From: an uncultured Sutterella sp.
Lineage (GTDB): Bacteria; Pseudomonadota; Gammaproteobacteria; Burkholderiales; Burkholderiaceae_F
Direction of reading: 5' to 3'
DNA length: 21,993 bases
Assembly (NCBI GenBank): GCA_934249275.1
Contig: CAKQKT010000019.1
Coordinates: forward strand, 1 to 21,993
Shown here one piece after another: positions 1 through 8,359 of the stretch. Numbering within the stretch: the stretch's first letter is position 1; each line of letters opens with the position of its first letter. The notes beneath the pieces are model-generated. The model saw only the letters and a list, made by a program, of their open reading frames with translations, ran no database searches and had not been told where the DNA came from. The position numbers and the translations under genes are program-made.

Positions 1-19
1 GACCGTCTGGAGGACCTGA

Positions 20-3000
20 TTAATTGAACTGGTACTTCAAGCCGACAGAGACATCAAAGTCCTTGGTGTAGTGATCACCTTCCTCGCGCTCAATAGAAGC
101 ATAAGCACGGAAATTGCTGCCTATCTGCCAATCGCCCGTAACACCGTAGTAATAACGCGCGCCATCAACTTCATCGGCCTTGCGTTCCTTGGTCACACCT
201 TCAACGCCCGTATATCGGATCGTCTGATCGCCCAGGAATTCATACTTCACGCCACCCTTAAGACCAAATTGGACATAACGCCGATCCAGACTGTTCTGAG
301 TGCCGTAGTTGAATTTCTGTCCAATCACAAGACCCGCTCGGCCAGTCAGGAAATCTGCATTGCCCTGAAATACAGCCATTCCCGTGCTGGTCTCATAGTC
401 CTTGCCATGGGCATAGAAGTAGGACAATTGGATCTGAGGCTCGACAAAGGAATGATTGAACCAGCGGCGATCATCAACTTTGTTGTTGAATTCAAACATA
501 TGACCGACTTCAACGCCGGCACCATAACCATAGGTTCTATAGTTCGCCGTAAATGCCGACGACAAGTCATTGGCCAAACCGGTCAGCTCCTGAGAATACC
601 GGCCAGCCTGAAGAACGAAATCGGCATAGGAGCCTTGTGAACGCATATAAGTCGCATACAGCTTGGCCGAATACTGCTCCAACTTGCCATCACCGCCGCG
701 AGCAGCGGCGAATCCGTCCTGCTCGCTCTTGGCATAACGCAAGGCTCCGCCAACCAGCCAGGAAGAGTTTTCATTTGCGCCCACCAATCGATCTAGACCA
801 ATGTGACCTTTGTAGCCATCTGCACGCTCCTTGGCAAAACCTGCACGAACCCAGACACCATCCTGCGCACCATAGCGAATTTCGCCCAAACGTGTACGGA
901 GGTCTTCCAATTCAGAAGCAAAACTCAAAGCCTGAGTCGCAGAGACACCCAAATTCGTGATTTGCTGCATTTCGCTCGGATCAGGAACCGGAGTTGGAGT
1001 CGGAGTTACGGGAATGGTTGCGTCACTACGAACCAAATACCACTTCCCTGAGCCAACACCTGTTGTCACACCAGCGAGTTCGGTAAGTCCTTCAGCGTTA
1101 TCCAACTTGCCTTCCTCACCTTCACCAACAAAAGACAAGGCCCAGGTTGTCACCATGCCATTGCCTGAAAATTGATTCGCCCCGTCCTTATTTTTAATAG
1201 TCATCTTCGAATTGGCACCCTGACTCACCAACCAATTAATGCTATGCAGCTTTTCAGGCACCAACTCACGACCATCTATCTTTATGTCTGCAATGTGACT
1301 CCCCTTTGCCTCATCCTGAATCACAAACTGATCAGTCAAGACATTAGATGAATCTTCATGAGCCAAATCAATTTTCATCTTTAAAGTATTATTTTCTCCT
1401 GACCAAGATGATGTTTTTAATGATCTATAAACCTCTCCCGTTCTCAACGTGCTAGCATCCGACCTCCAGTCAGAAAAATCAACAATCGAATTGTTCATTT
1501 TTAGAGATGTCAGCTCAGAATTATCAGTTAACTGCCATTTCGAGAAGCTTTCAAAAGTCAAATTGATTTGACTCGTACCATCATCCAAGATAGTTGCTCC
1601 CAGCATTTGAGAATTCATCCCTGCTAAAACATCAATTTGCCCCGCATCTCCAGCCTCCAGCTCTCCACGGATATTAAGATTATCAGCATTTATCCTCACC
1701 TGAGACCCGGCACCTGTTGCATACATCAAAAGACTTTCCGGATCGTTGTCAACACTCACCAAGAATTTATTTTTGTATTCATAATCAACCGTTGATCCGC
1801 CATAAGCACCAATCATGCCATTAGAATTACCATTATTAGCCGAAACCTCTAACGCACTTCCATTTTTAAAAATCGTCTTCCCTAAGAAATTTGTCGTCTC
1901 AGCATCGATTTTTGCGTAGGAATGATCCACAACAAAAAATGCCCAATTGGAAGTTTTTTCGGAAGTAAAATCAACTTCTTTTGAAATAACAGTCAACTGA
2001 CTGTTCCCCTCAACCCTGGAAGCAATATAATCTCCCAACAAAACTGAACTGTTTTCAGAATTAATACTCAAAGAACTTCTATCTCTTAGATAAGCCGCAG
2101 TATTTTGACTCTTGATCAAAACCGAGTTGCTAGAGTTTACTTCCGCTCCGCTAGTGACCGTTTCACCAGAGGCGATCGTAGCGCCATAACCATAAAGATT
2201 TATGCCGTAACTATTACCATTCACCTCAACATCTTTGGCGTCAAGCGAGATTCTCGATGCCCCAAATGTCTTTATGCCATTACTAAAACCGGATATCTCA
2301 AGCTTTGATTTAGCCGAAAACTTTACACTTAGATTTGATTGGCCCGCACTACCATAAGCCAATAGATATAGACCGCTCTTTCTCTTTGCCCTCTCATCAT
2401 CTACAGTTGAAATCTTGATGTTTTCGGCACTTATAGCAATATTTGTATTACTCGTTCCGTAGTCATTCTCAATTGCGACACCTGTACCGCCAGCTTCAGA
2501 AACAAAGTCTCCGCTTAGCTTAATATTTGCCTTTGCGTTATCGAATAACTTTAAATTCGTTTCCGCGCCACCACTAACATGCATGGTTCCCGCATCTACA
2601 TTGAGTTTTGCTCCTTGATCCAGATAAACAGTAGCTGCGTCACCATACTCATCCCATTCACTAGCTCCAAAATCTATACTAGATTTCGTTCCATTAAAAG
2701 TCGCGGAACTATTCTGATCCACTACCAAAGACTGATCACGCCCTATAAGAGTTAAACTCTTCGCCTCCCCTATATAAGATGTAAAATCCACGCCACTACT
2801 CAAATAAACTGCATCCCCATTACTTCCATTCAAAGCTTCTATTTTTGCTCCACCCATAAAATAAAATTTCTGAACAGGACTATTTTTATCTGCCCCACTG
2901 CAATTATCACAATCCGGATAACGCTGAATTTCACTATTCCATGTTAGGAAATCCGTATAAACCTTATCTTGCCATGGCCGTTCATTAACTTCAGCAAAAA

Positions 3001-3076
3001 CTTGAGAATTAACGGACATCAAGCACAACAAAAGTGCCTTCCTTTTAAAACCACAAAGTGGCGAAAGAAACGTCAT
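20..3076 (-). CDS. Autotransporter (type V secretion), passenger plus beta-barrel
   Basis: Complete 1018-aa autotransporter. Residues 1-28 form a signal peptide (basic KRK, hydrophobic LLLCLM, then QVFA before EV). Residues about 29-688 are a Ser/Asn/Gly-rich passenger with short repeating strand-like units, as in beta-helical adhesins. A proline-rich linker (TPTPTPVPDP) lies near 690-700, followed by a helix and a C-terminal barrel (about 735-1018) that ends in aromatic-rich strands and a final YQFN. The barrel should insert in the outer membrane and carry the passenger to the surface. I see no protease catalytic motif, so adhesion or aggregation is the likeliest role (inference). The mature protein has only two cysteines, C56 and C59 (CDNC), at its N-terminus. 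The passenger DNA is much more AT-rich than the barrel DNA. The start ATG has only a weak AAGAAAA ribosome site. The gene follows the VWA-OmpA gene by 108 bp on the same strand. Confidence 0.92.
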   Translation of the reverse strand: MTFLSPLCGFKRKALLLCLMSVNSQVFAEVNERPWQDKVYTDFLTWNSEIQRYPDCDNCSGADKNSPVQKFYFMGGAKIEALNGSNGDAVYLSSGVDFTSYIGEAKSLTLIGRDQSLVVDQNSSATFNGTKSSIDFGASEWDEYGDAATVYLDQGAKLNVDAGTMHVSGGAETNLKLFDNAKANIKLSGDFVSEAGGTGVAIENDYGTSNTNIAISAENIKISTVDDERAKRKSGLYLLAYGSAGQSNLSVKFSAKSKLEISGFSNGIKTFGASRISLDAKDVEVNGNSYGINLYGYGATIASGETVTSGAEVNSSNSVLIKSQNTAAYLRDRSSLSINSENSSVLLGDYIASRVEGNSQLTVISKEVDFTSEKTSNWAFFVVDHSYAKIDAETTNFLGKTIFKNGSALEVSANNGNSNGMIGAYGGSTVDYEYKNKFLVSVDNDPESLLMYATGAGSQVRINADNLNIRGELEAGDAGQIDVLAGMNSQMLGATILDDGTSQINLTFESFSKWQLTDNSELTSLKMNNSIVDFSDWRSDASTLRTGEVYRSLKTSSWSGENNTLKMKIDLAHEDSSNVLTDQFVIQDEAKGSHIADIKIDGRELVPEKLHSINWLVSQGANSKMTIKNKDGANQFSGNGMVTTWALSFVGEGEEGKLDNAEGLTELAGVTTGVGSGKWYLVRSDATIPVTPTPTPVPDPSEMQQITNLGVSATQALSFASELEDLRTRLGEIRYGAQDGVWVRAGFAKERADGYKGHIGLDRLVGANENSSWLVGGALRYAKSEQDGFAAARGGDGKLEQYSAKLYATYMRSQGSYADFVLQAGRYSQELTGLANDLSSAFTANYRTYGYGAGVEVGHMFEFNNKVDDRRWFNHSFVEPQIQLSYFYAHGKDYETSTGMAVFQGNADFLTGRAGLVIGQKFNYGTQNSLDRRYVQFGLKGGVKYEFLGDQTIRYTGVEGVTKERKADEVDGARYYYGVTGDWQIGSNFRAYASIEREEGDHYTKDFDVSVGLKYQFN

Positions 3077-3124
3077 TTTATTTTCTTACATCACAAAAAA
3101 AAACGAACTACGTTTATAGTTTTT

Positions 3125-3147
3125 AAATTAGTCCTCACGACTAATTT
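3125..3147. promoter_or_regulatory. Perfect 9-bp-arm palindrome upstream of the autotransporter
   Basis: AAATTAGTC (3125-3133) and GACTAATTT (3139-3147) are exact inverted repeats around a 5-nt centre. The site lies 49 nt upstream of the autotransporter ATG. On the minus strand a TATAAA-like -10 lies between it and the gene, and I see no good -35 at normal spacing. It could be an operator at the promoter or a terminator hairpin for the VWA-OmpA gene. The tail on the minus strand is A-rich rather than T-rich, which argues against a terminator in that direction. Confidence 0.45.
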
Positions 3148-3184
3148 TGTAATGTCATTCAATTTATTTTGCAAAATAACAGGA

Positions 3185-4321
3185 TTAGGAATCACCATCG
3201 AAAATCAATTCGACACGGCGATTCATCCAGCGGCCGTCACCGGTTCGGTTGGTGTACTTGAAGGATTTGCCCATTCCTCGTGCCGTCAGGCGATTGGGAT
3301 CAATGCCATGCTCGATGAAGTAATTCCGAACAGCATTGGCACGGCGCAACGACAGACCGGCGTTGTACTTGTCGCTTCCCGTCCAATCGGTCCAACCACG
3401 GATTTCGATCTTTTCAGACTTGTCTCGCGAATTGATGACCTCAAGCGCCTTGTCCAAAATGCGACGGCTTTCCTTCGGCAGGTTCGACTTGTCAAACGCA
3501 AAATTGATGCCGCGAATTGCAATCGTGGTCGCCTTCGTGCAGTCGCGATAGAAGACCTCTTCCACAAAGTCCTTCCACAAGGCTTTATCTGTCATGAGAG
3601 CCTCAAGATCGTCGACATGTCCGCAGGATGAAACAGAAGCCAGCTCATTAATAGCCTTGCGTTCCTTTTCGGTATAGGCTGCCGATACGATATGGATGCA
3701 GGACTTGGGATTGGCTTCATAAAAAGCCTTCAAGGTCGCAACAGGATCCAAATGCTTCTTGTCAGGGTCGACCCCAAAGTTGCCGTCGGTTATCAGGACG
3801 GTCGCCTGAGATTTCGCCAGCTTTTCAGAGAAACTCTCAAATGCTCGGCTGCCAATCCATGTCGGACGACCGAACACTTCCAGACGAGCGCCGAACTTCT
3901 TTTGAAGATCGTTCTTGAAATCTGCCGAATTGCGCTCCTTCATCGGCAGCAGCTCGGTAAACGGCGCCACTGTCAGAACGGACGACTGCATTTCAGCCTT
4001 ATCGATGGCATAGGCACCCGTCTTCTCTATAAAACGACGCGCCAACTCATGCCGAGTCAATTTGTCGATCTGTTCATTGACAGGAAGATCAACACGGATT
4101 TTCTTCAGCGATTGACCACGCTCACGCGCTCCGTCAATCTCCTCTTGCGCCTCGGACTTCATGCGGCCAACTGTCTGCATCATGGATCCGGAAACGTCGG
4201 CCACAAATGCAAACGTTTCAGCCGTTCGGCCACAGTCCTCATTGGGGATCTCCGTCGCCCAGATTCCTGTTGACAGGCACCCAATAACCAAGGATGCCAA
4301 GGCTTGTTTTCCACAGCTCAT
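3185..4321 (-). CDS. Exported VWA-domain protein with C-terminal OmpA peptidoglycan-binding domain
   Basis: About 378 aa. The N-terminus is a signal sequence (ALASLVIGCLSTGIWA). VIGC could be a lipobox, or cleavage could follow GIWA, so lipoprotein versus periplasmic protein is open. Residues about 33-240 form a von Willebrand A domain with the MIDAS motif DVSGS near residue 44 and a later TDG loop. Residues about 270-378 are an OmpA-like domain with GWTDWTGSDKYNAGLSLRRA, the Asp/Arg signature that binds diaminopimelate in peptidoglycan. The likely role is an envelope protein bound to peptidoglycan that uses its metal-site domain to hold a partner; the partner is unknown. Four cysteines after the signal region could form disulfides. 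The start at 4321 is preferred over the ATG six bases upstream because an AAGG ribosome site sits 7 nt before it but directly abuts the upstream ATG. Confidence 0.85.
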   Translation of the reverse strand: MSCGKQALASLVIGCLSTGIWATEIPNEDCGRTAETFAFVADVSGSMMQTVGRMKSEAQEEIDGARERGQSLKKIRVDLPVNEQIDKLTRHELARRFIEKTGAYAIDKAEMQSSVLTVAPFTELLPMKERNSADFKNDLQKKFGARLEVFGRPTWIGSRAFESFSEKLAKSQATVLITDGNFGVDPDKKHLDPVATLKAFYEANPKSCIHIVSAAYTEKERKAINELASVSSCGHVDDLEALMTDKALWKDFVEEVFYRDCTKATTIAIRGINFAFDKSNLPKESRRILDKALEVINSRDKSEKIEIRGWTDWTGSDKYNAGLSLRRANAVRNYFIEHGIDPNRLTARGMGKSFKYTNRTGDGRWMNRRVELIFDGDS

Positions 4322-4327
4322 TCCCAT

Positions 4328-4811
4328 ACCTTTTCAATGAGCCAGCTGTACCTTCCTCATAGTTTGAAAAGGAGGATACGGTCAGCATTCACCCATAAAA
4401 CAGGCAAGGCAAATCATTGAAACAACTGCATACCAGTCATTCCTTTGCGATTTACCCGTTCGGGTACTAAATGCTACAACTTATTGGATGGGATGGACTA
4501 CGTATTTTTACTCATTTGAACGCCCGTCGTTCTTTGACCGTTTTCTGTGAACTGAAGAACTCTTTCACAATATCGTCGGGCCACCTCATTGGACAATGAT
4601 CAATGATTCTCTGTCCTCACTAACGCGAGCAAAGGAGACGAAAGAATCAATATGTCAATGCGCGCATCAGAAGAATCGTCACCCTGCAAAAGCTGAAAAC
4701 GCGATTTGCCTTACAGAATTGACAGTTGACAACTCCAACTCTTCGAAAGGGGGCTTTCGTCAAGTTGAGGCCGCCGTTTGAGAAGACAACAACCCGTCAG
4801 ACAGATGCCGA
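4328..4811. other. Intergenic gap between divergent genes; no convincing gene
   Basis: This 0.48-kb gap should hold the promoter of the VWA-OmpA gene, but no hexamer pair stands out. A small inverted repeat, ACCCG-tt-CGGGT, lies at 4454-4465. A plus-strand reading frame at 4596-4781 is in the same frame as the ATPase remnant downstream and ends at a TGA (4779-4781). Its translation shows no recognisable ATPase motif, so it is more likely decayed sequence than a gene. An AAGGAGG at 4370-4376 (plus) has no usable start codon after it. Confidence 0.5.
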
Positions 4812-5726
4812 GTGACGGCAACTGGTACATTTGAGGATGTGAAAACCAACAGGATCCAGTTCGAGGATCGATCAGTCCTTATGAGCTCGACAACTTACTT
4901 GCACAGCGATCAGGAAGAACCAACCTCCGTCGGGCGCATCAATAAATGCCGGATGTCGCCGCTGTCGCTCGAAGAGCTGGCAGAGCAAAGCAGCTGGATT
5001 GAAGTGAAGCGCCGGATCAATGACCTCATGGTCTATGGATGCCTTCCCGAGGTCATCGATGAACCTTCCCGCGCCCGGGAATACCTGCGCGACCGGGCCG
5101 ACACTCTTTTGTACAAAGACCTGCTCGAGCTCGCGGAAATTCGAAAGCCGGCTGACCTGACGAAGCTGACACGATTCCTTGCCGCCAATGTCGGCTCCGT
5201 CATTCGCGCCGGCTCCGCTGCACGGGAACTCGGAATGCAGAACAAAACCATCGAGCGCTACGTCGATTTGCTTGCCCGCTGCTCCATCGTGACAGTTGTT
5301 CCATCCTGGTCGAGAAAACCGGCTGTCGAGCTGAGGTCAAGCAGGAAAATCTACTTCTGCGACAATGGGATTCGCAATGCAATCCTGAACAACTTCACCC
5401 TACTTCCAACAAGAAAAGACAAGGAAGCGCTCTGGGAAAACCTGTTCCTTTCCGAACGCCGGAAACGTCATGCCATGAGACGAGACGGCGCAGAGATGTA
5501 TTTCTGGCGAACCAGAAGGCAGCATGAAATTGACTTCATCGAAGTCGTCAACGACACCATTGCCGCCTTTGAATGCAGCGCAGGCGGCAAAACCAATTCA
5601 ACGTGCCTCAAAGCCTTCAGGCGCTCCTACCCGAACATTCCGCTTGCGATTGCTTCTCCCGACAACATCAATCAGGAACCGGCAGAACCGGTGAGCCTTG
5701 AAACCGTCCTCCCAATCATCGAGTAG
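4812..5726 (+). pseudogene. AAA/DUF4143 ATPase remnant, 5' end lost
   Basis: The 304-codon frame matches the back part of the AAA_14-DUF4143 ATPases that usually run to about 380-420 aa. RMSPLSLEEL (near 48-57) is the typical end of the ATPase half. The rest is the DUF4143 half, with a winged-helix-like stretch (RAGSAARELGMQNKTIERYVDLL), then YFCDNGIRNAIL, LWENLFLSE and FWRTRRQHEIDF, a restriction-nuclease-like fold. No Walker A or Walker B motif is present. The frame is closed upstream by a TGA at 4779-4781, and the GTG start has no good ribosome site. Residues from about 22 (VLMSSTTYL) still resemble the sensor strand of the ATPase, so the gene lost its first part by deletion or decay. The usual E-x-K near the end reads ECS. 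The intact family is common in accessory DNA of anaerobes; its role is poorly known. Confidence 0.75.
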
Positions 5727-5728
5727 CC

Positions 5729-5762
5729 CGGGCAAGAAAGAGTTCATGAACCTTCCTGCCCG
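5729..5762. terminator. Hairpin between convergent genes
   Basis: CGGGCA (5729-5734) pairs with TGCCCG (5757-5762), and the loop contains a second palindrome, GTTCATGAAC. It lies between the end of the ATPase remnant (plus) and the end of the binding-protein gene (minus), where a shared terminator would be expected. Neither side has a T-run, so intrinsic termination is uncertain. Confidence 0.35.
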
Positions 5763-5771
5763 TCTGCGTCA

Positions 5772-6629
5772 TCAGAATGCCAAAACATCCGCCCAGCTTT
5801 CGAGAATCATGGGCGCCTTCCACTCAAGCGGCCGGCAGTAGTACGGCACACCGACCATTCGTCCTTCCCTCAGAGCCCTGCAGGACTGCAGTTCCGGATG
5901 AGCCTTGACGGCTTTTCGGATCTCGGCGGCACCCGCTGCGGCATCGCCCGCAACGGCAATGACATCCGGATCCTTCATCAGCAGTTCCGAAATGTCGCCG
6001 AGCGGCTGAATGCCCTCGATCTGATCGAGCTCCGGCGAGGATTCGAAGAGATTGATCACACCCCATTGCTCGGCAAGAAGCTGCGAGAGCTCGCTGTGAG
6101 CCGCGACGCGAAACACATAGCTTTCGTGCCTGATGGGACTGCGAATGGCGAGAAGGATGACGGCAGTCCGTCCTTTCGGCACCTCGACCTTCGAGAGTGC
6201 GTCAAGACGCTCTTTTCTCTCCCGGATCACGCGTTCGGCCTGCCGCTCCTCTCCGAACATTTCACCTGCTCGTCGAAGCACCTCTTCGGGCGTTCCCTTC
6301 ACATCCAGCACCTTGACAGGGATGTCCATTCCGACCAGGCGCTCTTGTGCCGCACTCGGATCAAATCCGGGCTTTCCGTTGGCTTCAAGCAGAACAAAAT
6401 CTGCCATGATCTTTCTCACGGCAGGCGCAAGAATCTGCTCCGGATGATTCAGGAAGCATGAAATGCACTCCAAATGCTTTTCATTGGGATGAAGCAGCTC
6501 CATCGAAGGCACCTCGCCTCCGATGAGCCCCTTGCCGAAGATTCTCAGAGCTCCGAGAATTTCGGTTGCCGTGTCGCCGACGATAATGATGTTTTCATTG
6601 CGGGGAAAGGGAATGAATGGGTTGCCCAT
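5772..6629 (-). CDS. TroA/BtuF-like metal or siderophore binding protein without signal peptide
   Basis: 285 aa. The fold is the class III periplasmic binding protein of iron-siderophore, heme and cobalamin ABC systems. It opens with a strand and GDTATEILGALRIFGKGLIGG (the family's first lobe start), has a long central helix region (TPEEVLRRAGEMFGEERQAERV) and the second-lobe block PLGDISELLMKDPDVIAVAG followed by EGRMVGVPYYCRPLEW. Such proteins normally carry a signal peptide; here the first-lobe strand starts at residue 13. The start is firm: GGAG sits 6 nt before the ATG, and an in-frame TAA lies 15 nt upstream, so no export signal can be added. It overlaps the ABC gene by 35 nt and is probably translationally coupled to it. 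Four cysteines are visible, two as CISC at 55-58, plus C250 and C265. Expected in the cytoplasm, it may receive the imported ligand there or help strip iron from it (inference). Confidence 0.8.
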   Translation of the reverse strand: MGNPFIPFPRNENIIIVGDTATEILGALRIFGKGLIGGEVPSMELLHPNEKHLECISCFLNHPEQILAPAVRKIMADFVLLEANGKPGFDPSAAQERLVGMDIPVKVLDVKGTPEEVLRRAGEMFGEERQAERVIRERKERLDALSKVEVPKGRTAVILLAIRSPIRHESYVFRVAAHSELSQLLAEQWGVINLFESSPELDQIEGIQPLGDISELLMKDPDVIAVAGDAAAGAAEIRKAVKAHPELQSCRALREGRMVGVPYYCRPLEWKAPMILESWADVLAF

Positions 6630-8322
6630 GTGTGTCTCCGTTTAGCGTGACGACGGCGTCCGCCAGCGAGCGAACGGCGTCTTGATGTGAAACCATCAGA
6701 ATGGCTGCATTCGGAAGCCGGCTTCGCAGGAGCCGGATCATCCTTTCAACTTCAGGCTCGTCAAGGCCGCTTGTCATTTCATCTGCGAGCAATACGTCCG
6801 GCGATGCCAAAACGGCTCTCAGCAGTGAGCAGCGCTGCTGCTCTCCGCCGGACAAAAGCGTCATCCAGTCAGCCGTTTCCTCAAGCTTTCCGGCGAGATG
6901 CGCAAGTCCGGCTTCAGCGAGCAGCTGCCGAACGGAATCGTCCGGCACATCGCCGGGAGCCAGCGGATATGTGAGCGCAGCCTTGAGCGTTCCCTTCGGC
7001 AGATAGGTTCGCTGAGGGAGCCAGAAGATTCGGCCGCGAGAAGCAATGTCTCCCTCAAAGCCGCTGTGAAACCCCGCAAGCACCTTGAGAAGCGTGCTCT
7101 TGCCGATGCCCGACGGCCCCGTCACCAACGTAAGCGTGCCGGGCTTCAATGTCAGATCAACGTCAACCGAACGGTTCTTGTCTCCGCACGGAACGCTCAG
7201 CGTCAAATCTGCAGCCAAGGGCACGTCCGAAGCTCCGCGCGCCGCAGCGAGCGCCTGATGAATTTCATCGCCCTCCGACAGGCCTCGTTCCAATCTTTGA
7301 AGACGCTCATATGCGGCCGCGAGGCGCATCAAGTCGTCATAGGCCATGATGAACCACGATAAAGATCGGGCGACATCGTTGAAGGCGCCGCGGATCTGCA
7401 TCAGGCCGCCAAGCTGAATGGAACCCGACAAAAACGACGGAAGCGCGAAAAAGATCGGCGCAAGATACGTAAACTGTCCGACGCCAACCGTAAAAAGATC
7501 GAGATCCCTCTTCCGCTTCAGGAGCGCAATCAGCACATCCATCAAAGAAGAGAGGCGCTCTACGAGCCCGGCGGTTTCGACGCCTTCTGAACCTGCGCCC
7601 GCTATTGAATCCGAATGACGGTGCTTTTCGATGAGAGCGGCGCGGAGATCGGCCTCGCGATGCTGCACCTCAATATTGAGAGGCTTGAGCTTGCGTCCGA
7701 TGAAATGCGTAACAGCCGTTGCAATCAGCGTGTAGAGAATGCATGTCCAGAACATGTAGCCGGGAATCGTAATGCCGAACACGACAGCCGATCCCGACAG
7801 ATTCCATAGGATCACCGAAAAGCTTCCGATGGTGAGAAGCGAGTCGTAGAAGCTCACGGCAAGGCTCACCGCATAGGACACCAGCGTCTTTACATCTTCC
7901 GTGATTCGCTGGTCGGGGTTGTCGGGCTCCCGACCGCTTTCGCGAAGCAGGTAATGCGCGCTGTCGGGCGACAGCCACCGCTTGAAGAAGAGCGACGTCA
8001 AGTCACGGCGAAGCGCGAGCGTCAGGCGGTCCTTCAGATACCCGGCCCAGACCAGAAGCAGGATGATGACGGCGGCAAGTCCGATGAAATAGAGGAGCTC
8101 CCGAAAGATGCCGTCCTTGTCCACCGCCTGCAGGGCGTTGAAGAAGCGCCCGTTCCAATCGTTGTAGAGAACCGCGAGCTTGATGTTGAAGGCATAGGCC
8201 GCCAAAACGACGCCGAAAAGAAGCCACAGCTTCCATCTGGCGCGATTGAACAGATAGGCGGCAAGGAGCTGCTTCAGCCCTCCGGGAATCGTCTGAATCA
8301 TGTCAAAAAATCGGCGGAGCAT
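6595..8322 (-). CDS. YddA/SbmA-type fused ABC transporter (permease-ATPase)
   Basis: 575 aa, an ABC half-transporter with an ABC_membrane_2 (ABCD/YddA-like) membrane domain in residues about 1-345 and an ATPase in about 370-560. The membrane part has the family hallmarks NDWNGRFFNALQ (54-65) and DNPDQRITEDV (134-144). It resembles E. coli YddA closely, by recall of that protein. The ATPase has Walker A GPSGIGKS (402-409), a Q-loop at Q447, signature LSGGEQQR (490-497), Walker B with DE at 514-515, D-loop SGLD and the switch histidine H546, so it should be active as a homodimer. Its relatives move peptides, cobalamin or siderophore-type molecules across the inner membrane, and direction cannot be read from sequence. 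It lies 37 nt after the TonB-dependent receptor gene and overlaps the binding-protein gene, consistent with moving what the receptor takes up. Confidence 0.88.
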   Translation of the reverse strand: MLRRFFDMIQTIPGGLKQLLAAYLFNRARWKLWLLFGVVLAAYAFNIKLAVLYNDWNGRFFNALQAVDKDGIFRELLYFIGLAAVIILLLVWAGYLKDRLTLALRRDLTSLFFKRWLSPDSAHYLLRESGREPDNPDQRITEDVKTLVSYAVSLAVSFYDSLLTIGSFSVILWNLSGSAVVFGITIPGYMFWTCILYTLIATAVTHFIGRKLKPLNIEVQHREADLRAALIEKHRHSDSIAGAGSEGVETAGLVERLSSLMDVLIALLKRKRDLDLFTVGVGQFTYLAPIFFALPSFLSGSIQLGGLMQIRGAFNDVARSLSWFIMAYDDLMRLAAAYERLQRLERGLSEGDEIHQALAAARGASDVPLAADLTLSVPCGDKNRSVDVDLTLKPGTLTLVTGPSGIGKSTLLKVLAGFHSGFEGDIASRGRIFWLPQRTYLPKGTLKAALTYPLAPGDVPDDSVRQLLAEAGLAHLAGKLEETADWMTLLSGGEQQRCSLLRAVLASPDVLLADEMTSGLDEPEVERMIRLLRSRLPNAAILMVSHQDAVRSLADAVVTLNGDTHGQPIHSLSPQ

Positions 8323-8359
8323 CCACCGGAGGGGACGCTCCGCCCGCAGTCAGAAATGA

